DNA of 11,413 nt from Erythrobacter donghaensis. GTDB lineage: Bacteria > Pseudomonadota > Alphaproteobacteria > Sphingomonadales > Sphingomonadaceae. Every line of letters starts with the position of its first letter. Within the stretch, counting starts at the first letter, position 1. Below are positions 6,624 to 11,413 of this stretch, piece by piece. The stretch covers positions 1-11,413 of the forward strand of contig NZ_LSJS01000300.1 of assembly GCF_001557325.1 (NCBI RefSeq). The letters run 5' to 3'. Under the pieces are notes generated by a model. It was not told the DNA's origin. It made no database searches and worked only from the letters and a program-made list of their open reading frames with translations. The translations under genes were made by a program, and so were the position numbers.

Positions 6624-8153
6624 ATGAGCGCATTCGGCAAAAAGGGCAACGCAGGCGGGATGAAGCCGGGCTCGCGGCCCGCTTTCGGCGTCGCACGCCC
6701 GATGAAGGGTGTGGGCGCTGCCCCGCGCGGCGGCGAACAGTTTCCGCCGCTGCCCGGCGAGGCCCCCGCGCCGCGACCTGCGCCGGCCCCCGGCCCCTCG
6801 CTCGCCAAGCCGCAATCGACCTCCGAGGCGATCGACCGCCTCAACGAGCGCATGCAGGCCATCAACGCGGCCGAATCCGAAGTCGGCGGCTTCGAGGCCA
6901 GCGTCCACAAGATCAAGGAACAGGTGCTCCCGCGCCTGCTCGAACGTGTCGACCCCGAAGCGGCGGCGACGCTTTCCAAGGAAGAGCTCTCCGAGGAATT
7001 CCGTCCGATCATCATGGAGGTGCTGGCCGAGCTCAAGGTCACGCTCAACCGGCGCGAGCAGTTCGCGCTGGAAAAGGTGCTGATCGACGAGCTGCTCGGC
7101 TTCGGCCCGCTCGAAGAGCTGCTCAACGACCCCGACGTGTCCGACATCATGGTCAACGGTCCGGACCAGACCTACATCGAAGAGAAGGGCAAGCTGCAGC
7201 TCGCCCCGATCCGCTTTCGTGACGAGCAGCACCTGTTCCAGATCGCCCAGCGCATCGTCAACCAGGTCGGCCGCCGCGTCGACCAGACCACCCCGCTCGC
7301 CGACGCCCGTCTCAAGGACGGCAGCCGTGTGAACGTGATCGTGCCGCCGCTCTCCCTGCGCGGCACCGCGATCTCGATTCGTAAGTTCTCCGAAAAGCCG
7401 ATCACGCTCGACATGCTGCGCGATTTCGGTTCGATGTCGGACAAGATGTGTACGGCGCTCAAGATCGCGGGCGCGTGCCGGATGAACATCGTCATCTCGG
7501 GCGGTACGGGTTCGGGTAAGACGACCATGCTCAACGCCCTGTCGAAGATGATCGACCCGGGCGAGCGCGTGCTGACCATCGAGGACGCGGCGGAACTGCG
7601 CCTGCAGCAGCCGCACTGGCTGCCGCTCGAAACCCGCCCGCCGAACCTCGAAGGCCAGGGCGCGATCACCATCGGCGACCTCGTGAAGAACGCCCTGCGT
7701 ATGCGTCCTGACCGCATCATCCTCGGGGAAATCCGCGGCGCGGAGTGTTTCGACCTCCTCGCGGCGATGAACACCGGTCACGACGGATCGATGTGCACGC
7801 TCCACGCCAACAGCCCGCGCGAGTGCCTTGGCCGTATGGAGAACATGATCCTGATGGGCGACATCAAGATCCCCAAGGAAGCCATCAGCCGCCAGATCGC
7901 CGAATCGGTCGACCTGATCGTGCAGGTGAAGCGTCTGCGCGACGGTTCGCGCCGCACCACCAACATCACCGAGGTGATCGGGATGGAGGGCGACGTGATC
8001 GTGACGCAGGAGCTGTTCAAGTTCGAATATCTCGACGAGAGCGAGGACGGCAAGATCCTCGGCGAATTCCGCGCCTCGGGCCTGCGCCCCTACACGCTCG
8101 AAAAGGCCCGCCAGTTCGGCTTCGATCAGGCGTATCTGGAAGCCTGTCTCTAA
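6624..8153 (+). CDS. cpaF: CpaF/TadA-family secretion ATPase
   Basis: Hexameric AAA-like ATPase of the type II/IV secretion superfamily that powers assembly of Flp/Tad pili at the inner membrane. 509 residues. Residues 1-65 are a Gly/Pro/Ala-rich flexible tail. The N-terminal helical domain spans about 66-200 and includes the family block LLGFGPLEELLNDPDVSDIMVNG (157-179, split here only in description). The ATPase core has Walker A GGTGSGKT (293-300), Asp box TIEDAAEL (318-325), Walker B RIILGEIRG (364-372) and His box TGHDGSMCTLHAN (384-396). All catalytic motifs are intact. The ATG at 6624 has GGGGG six bases ahead and only a modest Shine-Dalgarno. The gene diverges from glmS. Neither cpaB/C/E nor tadB/C flank it: a palindromic repeat and an unrelated transporter follow. 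Its pilus partners would have to be encoded elsewhere. Confidence 0.94.
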   Translation: MSAFGKKGNAGGMKPGSRPAFGVARPMKGVGAAPRGGEQFPPLPGEAPAPRPAPAPGPSLAKPQSTSEAIDRLNERMQAINAAESEVGGFEASVHKIKEQVLPRLLERVDPEAAATLSKEELSEEFRPIIMEVLAELKVTLNRREQFALEKVLIDELLGFGPLEELLNDPDVSDIMVNGPDQTYIEEKGKLQLAPIRFRDEQHLFQIAQRIVNQVGRRVDQTTPLADARLKDGSRVNVIVPPLSLRGTAISIRKFSEKPITLDMLRDFGSMSDKMCTALKIAGACRMNIVISGGTGSGKTTMLNALSKMIDPGERVLTIEDAAELRLQQPHWLPLETRPPNLEGQGAITIGDLVKNALRMRPDRIILGEIRGAECFDLLAAMNTGHDGSMCTLHANSPRECLGRMENMILMGDIKIPKEAISRQIAESVDLIVQVKRLRDGSRRTTNITEVIGMEGDVIVTQELFKFEYLDESEDGKILGEFRASGLRPYTLEKARQFGFDQAYLEACL

Positions 8154-8159
8154 TCAGTC

Positions 8160-8288
8160 TCTCCCCGTTGCGCAGCAATGGGGAGGTGGCAGCCGCGCCA
8201 GCGGCTGACGGAGGGGTAACGAGGCACCAACCCCTCCACTACCCGCTTGGCGGGCGGTCCCCCTCCCCATCGCTTCGCGACGGGGAGG
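8160..8288. repeat. Composite palindromic repeat with five hairpins
   Basis: Five stem-loops follow one another. (a) 8161-8185, an 11-bp stem with one G-T wobble and GCA loop. (b) 8190-8207, CAGCCGC/GCGGCTG, loop GCCA. (c) 8210-8237, GGAGGGGT/ACCCCTCC, loop 12. (d) 8242-8254, CCCGC/GCGGG. (e) 8262-8288, a 12-bp stem with one mismatch at the position equivalent to the wobble in (a), loop TTC. The two outer hairpins share CTCCCC/GGGGAG arms, so the block is a head-to-head pair of related units. Such GGGGAGGTGGCAGC...CTGACGGAGGGG elements recur in intergenic regions of sphingomonad-type genomes as I know them. It lies directly after the cpaF stop and may end its transcript, though no T run is present. 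Confidence 0.75.
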
Positions 8289-8297
8289 AACGCGTCA

Positions 8298-8537
8298 TCA
8301 TCCCTTCAGCACCGCCGGCAGCGCCATCGCGAGCAGCCCCGCGCCGAGCATCGCGCTCAGCAGGAACAGCCCCGTCCATGGCACCCACCCGACCTGTTCG
8401 AGCCGCGCGAGGTTGCGCGAGCGGCCCCGGCGCCATTCCATCAGGCTCGCGAACACGGCGAACACCAGGCACGCGCCGCCCGCCCACGCGAGTTGCGCGG
8501 CATCGCTCAGCAGTTCGAATTGCGCGATCACGTCCAT
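8298..8537 (-). CDS. Small two-span membrane protein, function unknown
   Basis: 79 residues, MDVIAQFELLSDAAQLAWAG..., ending AMALPAVLKG. Two hydrophobic segments (about 15-33 and 52-74) flank a basic, Arg-rich loop (EWRRGRSRNLARLEQ, 34-48), suggesting a hairpin in the inner membrane with the loop in the cytoplasm. No domain is recognised. The ATG at 8537 lacks a clear Shine-Dalgarno. An ATG at 8561, which would add MRALKWRG and has AGGGA 11 bases ahead, is the alternative. The open frame runs back to 8873 but overlaps the divergent transporter gene, so a longer start is unlikely. It is bounded by the palindromic repeat on its 3' side and the EamA gene on its 5' side. Codon use and the membrane pattern make it a probable real gene. 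Confidence 0.6.
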   Translation of the reverse strand: MDVIAQFELLSDAAQLAWAGGACLVFAVFASLMEWRRGRSRNLARLEQVGWVPWTGLFLLSAMLGAGLLAMALPAVLKG

Positions 8538-8601
8538 GCCGCGCCATTTAAGGGCGCGCATCGCTTGCGCAATCCCTGCCGGTCGGCCAAGCCCGCCGGT
8601 G

Positions 8602-9513
8602 ATGGATGGCTCGATCGCCCGCCCCCGCCCGCTGCTCGCGTTGTTCGTGCGGCTGCTCGCCGCCTTCGCGCTGGCGACGATGGGCATGCTGGTGAAGCTC
8701 GCGGGGGAACGCGGCGCGCATCTGGGCGAGCTGATCTTCTGGCGCCAGCTCATCACCACGATCCTGCTCGCCGCGGGGCTGGCGCTGACCGGCAGGTTCG
8801 CGCTGCTGAGGACGCAGCGCCTGCCCGCCCATGCCCGGCGCGCCGCGAGCGGGCTGTTCGGGATGATCTTCACCTATGGCGCGGTGCTGCTCCTGCCCCT
8901 TGCCGAGGCGACGACCCTCGGTTTCACCGCCCCCGTTTTCGCCGTGCTGCTCGCCATCGTGCTGCTGCGCGAGCGGATCGGCCCCTATCGCTGGAGCGCG
9001 GTCGCGATCGGCTTTGCGGGGGTGATCGTGGTGATGCAGCCCTTTTCGGGCCTTCACGAGGGGGTGACGCTCGCCGGGGTCGCTGTCGGCCTCGTCGCGC
9101 CCTTCATGGTCGCGCTGATCAGCTTCCAGATCCAGGATCTCAACACCACCGAGAACCCGTGGAGCATCGTCTTCTGGTTCGCAGCGCTGACCACCCCTGT
9201 CGCCGCGCTCGCCCTGCCCTTCGTCATCGCCGCGCATGATCCGCTCACCTGGGCGCTGATCCTCGGGATGGGGCTGGTGGGCGCGGCGGCGCAGATGCTG
9301 CTGACGACCTCGCTGCGCTTCGGCTCGGCGGCGGTGATCCTGCTGATGGATTACACCGCGCTGCTGTGGGCGAGCTTCTACGGCTATTACATCTTCGACC
9401 GCGCCGCGCCCGCCAGCCTGTGGCTCGGCGCGCCGCTGATCATCGGCGCGGGCCTGCTGATTGCATGGCGCGAGCGGCAGCTTGCCCGATCCCGGGTGCA
9501 TTCCGGCGAATAG
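8602..9513 (+). CDS. EamA-family (DMT superfamily) transporter
   Basis: 303 residues with about ten hydrophobic spans and two EamA repeats (roughly 10-145 and 155-290), the typical ten-helix drug/metabolite transporter plan of the inner membrane. Substrate unknown; relatives export amino acids, nucleosides or other metabolites. Family-like features are the early GMLVKLAGERGAHLGELIFWR segment (first helix pair), the EATTLGFTAPVFAVLLAIVLLRERIG stretch at the end of the first repeat (described, with LRERIG as its marker), and AAQMLLTTSLRFGSAAVILLMDY in the second repeat, marked by SLRFGSA. The ATG at 8602 places the N-terminus just before helix 1; a GTG at 8599 is directly adjacent. Neither has a strong Shine-Dalgarno. 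The frame opens upstream to 8413, but that part is hydrophilic and overlaps the divergent small gene. Confidence 0.85.
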   Translation: MDGSIARPRPLLALFVRLLAAFALATMGMLVKLAGERGAHLGELIFWRQLITTILLAAGLALTGRFALLRTQRLPAHARRAASGLFGMIFTYGAVLLLPLAEATTLGFTAPVFAVLLAIVLLRERIGPYRWSAVAIGFAGVIVVMQPFSGLHEGVTLAGVAVGLVAPFMVALISFQIQDLNTTENPWSIVFWFAALTTPVAALALPFVIAAHDPLTWALILGMGLVGAAAQMLLTTSLRFGSAAVILLMDYTALLWASFYGYYIFDRAAPASLWLGAPLIIGAGLLIAWRERQLARSRVHSGE

Positions 9514-9587
9514 GATGAACCTTTCGGGGCGCGGGTAGGGTTCGGCCCGGGGACGATCACCAGGATCGGCCATCAAGGAGCAGCCGC

Positions 9588-9719
9588 ATGAACACCCGCC
9601 ACAAAATCACCGCCGTCGCGCTCGCCGCGATCACGCTTGCCACCGCCGCCTGCAACACCGTCGAGGGCGCGGGCGAGGATCTGCAGTCGGCCTCGCGCGA
9701 GGTGAAGGACGAAATCTGA
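9588..9719 (+). CDS. Entericidin-like small lipoprotein (first of a tandem pair)
   Basis: 43 residues: a basic start (MNTRHK), a hydrophobic stretch and a lipoprotein-type cysteine at 22 (TLATAAC), followed by NTVEGAGEDLQSASREVKDEI. The C-N-T-x-x-G-x-GED pattern is the signature of the entericidin EcnA/EcnB family, small membrane lipoproteins linked in E. coli to a stationary-phase toxin/antidote pair. The -3 residue of the lipobox is Thr rather than the usual Leu, so lipidation is likely but not certain. AAGGAG lies seven bases before the ATG, one of the best ribosome sites in the window. The mature part is acidic (six acidic, two basic residues). Confidence 0.85.
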   Translation: MNTRHKITAVALAAITLATAACNTVEGAGEDLQSASREVKDEI

Positions 9720-9730
9720 CCCTTTCTGCC

Positions 9731-9757
9731 CTTTGCGAACGGCGTTTCGTCGCAAAG
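9731..9757 (+). terminator. Hairpin between the two entericidin-like genes
   Basis: CTTTGCGA (9731-9738) and TCGCAAAG (9750-9757) are perfect 8-base inverted copies around an 11-base loop, 11 bases after the first stop codon. No T run follows (TCAGGAAATTTTC), so it could be a partial terminator, an RNA-stabilising stem, or an operator for the second gene. Confidence 0.4.
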
Positions 9758-9819
9758 TCAGGAAATTTTCAGGATTGGGCGGCTTTGATCGGCGGGAAAC
9801 CACCGATTGGAGCCGCTCG

Positions 9820-9951
9820 ATGATCCGCAACCTGCTCGCCGCCGCCACTCTCGCCGCCCTCGCGCTGACCAGCGCCGGGTGCAACACCGTCGAGGGTGTG
9901 GGCGAGGACATCAAGTCCGTCGGCCGCGCCGGAAAACGCGCGATTGACTGA
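9820..9951 (+). CDS. Entericidin-like small lipoprotein (second of a tandem pair)
   Basis: 43 residues, the same length as its upstream neighbour. MIRNLL and an Ala/Leu-rich segment lead to a lipobox-like SAGC with Cys21, then NTVEGVGEDIKSVGRAGKRAID. The GVGEDIK motif matches E. coli EcnA/EcnB closely. The ATG at 9820 has GGAG seven bases ahead; the open frame extends upstream to 9733, but that part (MRTAFRRKVRK...) is not signal-like. Bases 9880-9909 match 27 of 30 with 9651-9680 of the first gene, showing a duplication. Unlike the first copy, the mature part is balanced (four acidic, four basic residues). Convergent with the methyltransferase, nine bases between stops. Confidence 0.87.
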   Translation: MIRNLLAAATLAALALTSAGCNTVEGVGEDIKSVGRAGKRAID

Positions 9952-9960
9952 TCCGCGCGC

Positions 9961-10566
9961 CTAAATCGGGCGAAAAACCAGGCTCAAATTATTGGCAGGC
10001 ATTGCGTGGCGCGCGCTGCGGGCGAGGCCGTGTGCGGCGGCAAGGCTGTCCAGATCTTCGGCACGCCTGAGGCCCCACTCCCTATCCCGCGACCGCAGGC
10101 TCTCATCGAAGGCCAGATTCGAGGCAGCCGTGGGCACCCCGTCCTCCAGAAACGGCCCATAGACGATCAGCGGCCCGCCTCCGCTGCCCAACAAACGGGC
10201 AGCACCCCGGAAAAGCCCTTGGGTCGCGGCCCACGGGCTGATGTGGATCATGTTGATGCACAATATTGCAGCAGCCTCGGCGACCGGCCAGCTGTCGGGC
10301 TCTGCCGCATCCAGCATCACCGGTGCGGACAAGTTCGTGCCCGGATAGTCCGCGCGGTATTCCGCGATCGAAGCGAGCGCGTCGGCTGCCGGATCTGTGG
10401 GCAGCCATGCCAATGAACCGAAACGCGTCGCAAAGAACACCGCGTGTTCGCCCGAACCTGCCGCAATTTCGAGCACCGTGCCGGACGCCGGCAATTCGCG
10501 CGCGAGCACCTCGGCGATGGCTTCGCGGTTCCTGAGAGCCGCTGGGGCGTGCTTCTTGGCGCTCAC
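9961..10566 (-). CDS. DUF938-type SAM-dependent methyltransferase
   Basis: 201 residues, cytoplasmic class I methyltransferase fold. The opening HAPAALRNREAIAEVL (6-21) matches DUF938 proteins, which start with a similar S/APAAERNREPI block. The SAM-binding motif I is VLEIAAGSGEHAVFF (31-45). Then come WLPTDP (54-59), the family motif INMIHISPW (104-112) and the conserved YGPF (136-139) and C-terminal MPANNLSLVF. The substrate is unknown. The start is taken as the GTG at 10566, which overlaps the stop of the upstream acyl-CoA ligase as GTGA, a coupling arrangement; AGGAG lies 11 bases ahead and AGG closer. A TTG at 10593 would add nine residues not typical of the family. Confidence 0.88.
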   Translation of the reverse strand: MSAKKHAPAALRNREAIAEVLARELPASGTVLEIAAGSGEHAVFFATRFGSLAWLPTDPAADALASIAEYRADYPGTNLSAPVMLDAAEPDSWPVAEAAAILCINMIHISPWAATQGLFRGAARLLGSGGGPLIVYGPFLEDGVPTAASNLAFDESLRSRDREWGLRRAEDLDSLAAAHGLARSARHAMPANNLSLVFRPI

Positions 10567-11413
10567 GACACCTGGCGCTCCTGCCCCTCCCAATAGGGCG
10601 CGCGCAGCTCGCGGCGCAGGATCTTGCCGCTGGCGTTGCGCGGCATCACCGGGATCACGTCAACGCTCTTGGGCGCCTTGAACGCGGCGATCCGCTCGCG
10701 CGCCCAGGCGATGACGTCGTCCGCGTCGACCGCCATCCCGGGCTTGGCGACGACGCAGGCCTTGACCTCCTCGCCCCACTTGGCGCTCGGCACGCCGATC
10801 ACTGCGACTTCGGCAATCGCGGGGTGGCCGTAGATCGCGCTTTCGACCTCGGCCGGATAGACGTTCTCGCCGCCCGAGATGATCATGTCCTTGATGCGGT
10901 CCTGGATGTAGACATAGCCGTCCGCGTCCATCACGCCTGCATCCCCGGTGTGGAGCCAGCCGTCGGCATCGATGGTCTTCGCGGTCGCTTCGGGCAGTTT
11001 CCAGTAGCCCGCCGTGTTCGAGGGCGAGCGGATGCACACCTCGCCGATCTCGCCGCGCGGCACCTCGACATTGTCGGGCCCGCGCACCGCAATTTCCACC
11101 CCGGGCAGCGCCTTGCCGGCCGAGCGCATTCGCTGGTTGCCCTCGAGGCTGTGATCCTCGGGCGGCAGGATCGAGACCGTGCCGGTCGTCTCGGTCATGC
11201 CGTAGGCCTGCAGGAACTGGGTGTTCGGCATGGCCTCGACCGCCTGCTTGAGCAGTTCGAGCGGCATCGGCGCGGCACCGTAGATGAGATAGCGCAGGTT
11301 CGAAAAGTCCGTGCTCGCCGCCTGCGGGTGCTGGATCACCATCTGCAGCGCGGCGGGCACGAGGAACATGTGCGTCGTCCCCGCCTCGATCGCCGCGAGC
11401 ACGCCGGCGGGGG
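10563..11413 (-). CDS. AMP-forming acyl-CoA ligase, C-terminal part (runs off the right edge)
   Basis: About 282 C-terminal residues of a roughly 510-540 residue acyl-adenylate enzyme that activates a carboxylic acid (fatty acid or related) with ATP and loads it on CoA. Visible in order: YGAAPMPLELL, the adenine/substrate motif QAYGMTETTGTV, GEIGEVCIRSP, GYWKLPEAT, the ribose-binding TGDAGVMDADGYVYIQDRIKDMI hinge (marked by TGD and DRIKD), SGGENVYPAEVE, and the catalytic-lysine motif PRNASGKILRREL near the end. All motifs of the C-terminal half are intact. The real start lies beyond position 11413; an internal GTG near 11402 is not the start, because the frame stays open and codes through the edge. 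Substrate class is uncertain; FadD3-like or medium-chain ligases are the closest feel. Coupled to the DUF938 gene downstream by a 4-base overlap. Confidence 0.92.
   Translation of the reverse strand, partial: PAGVLAAIEAGTTHMFLVPAALQMVIQHPQAASTDFSNLRYLIYGAAPMPLELLKQAVEAMPNTQFLQAYGMTETTGTVSILPPEDHSLEGNQRMRSAGKALPGVEIAVRGPDNVEVPRGEIGEVCIRSPSNTAGYWKLPEATAKTIDADGWLHTGDAGVMDADGYVYIQDRIKDMIISGGENVYPAEVESAIYGHPAIAEVAVIGVPSAKWGEEVKACVVAKPGMAVDADDVIAWARERIAAFKAPKSVDVIPVMPRNASGKILRRELRAPYWEGQERQVS

Noticed and set aside
6516..7805. Open frame of 429 codons on the minus strand
   Set aside because: Antisense to the first three quarters of cpaF; no recognisable product.
9516..9542. EcfG-type general-stress promoter before the first entericidin-like gene (TGAAC ... 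GGTT)
   Set aside because: The known consensus is GGAAC with 16-17 bases to CGTT. Here both boxes have a mismatch and the spacer is 18, so the match is too weak to claim.

Overview
The window is a GC-rich, gene-dense chromosomal segment. Gene content and protein style (a TonB receptor with plug and signal peptide, the PurS/PurQ pair, a CpaF ATPase, a DUF938 methyltransferase, short entericidin-like lipoproteins) point to an alphaproteobacterium. Sphingomonadales, perhaps Erythrobacteraceae, is the best guess. The order is inferred from protein resemblance and composition; no rRNA or tRNA is present to anchor it.

Layout, left to right. (1) 1-835, minus: the 5' part of a TonB-dependent receptor. 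Its last ~54 bases at the window edge no longer look like receptor sequence and may be the terminus of an insertion sequence. (2) 1175-2100, plus: purS and purQ, overlapping by one base, behind a plausible sigma-70-type promoter. (3) 2107-4461, minus: a membrane-anchored PAS-GGDEF-EAL cyclic-di-GMP enzyme that converges on purQ with only six bases between the stops. CtrA-like TTAACCAT motifs lie in its upstream region. (4) 4579-6414, minus: glmS, the entry enzyme for amino-sugar synthesis. (5) 6624-8153, plus: a CpaF/TadA-type secretion ATPase, divergent from glmS and not followed by other tad genes. (6) 8160-8288: a dense multi-hairpin palindromic repeat. (7) 8298-8537, minus, a 79-residue membrane protein of unknown role, and 8602-9513, plus, an EamA-type transporter. 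(8) 9588-9951, plus: two tandem 43-residue entericidin-like lipoproteins separated by a hairpin. (9) 9961-11413, minus: a DUF938 methyltransferase translationally coupled (GTGA overlap) to an upstream AMP-forming acyl-CoA ligase that runs off the right edge.

The genes do not form one pathway. The functional units are the purSQ pair (glutaminase and small subunits of FGAM synthetase), the ligase-methyltransferase pair, and the entericidin pair. The rest is housekeeping or single-gene units. I see no phage, CRISPR, defence island or clearly undescribed system. The points most worth a second look are the disrupted-looking receptor at the left edge, the CtrA-like sites before the c-di-GMP gene, the palindromic repeat, and the charge-contrasted duplicated entericidins.
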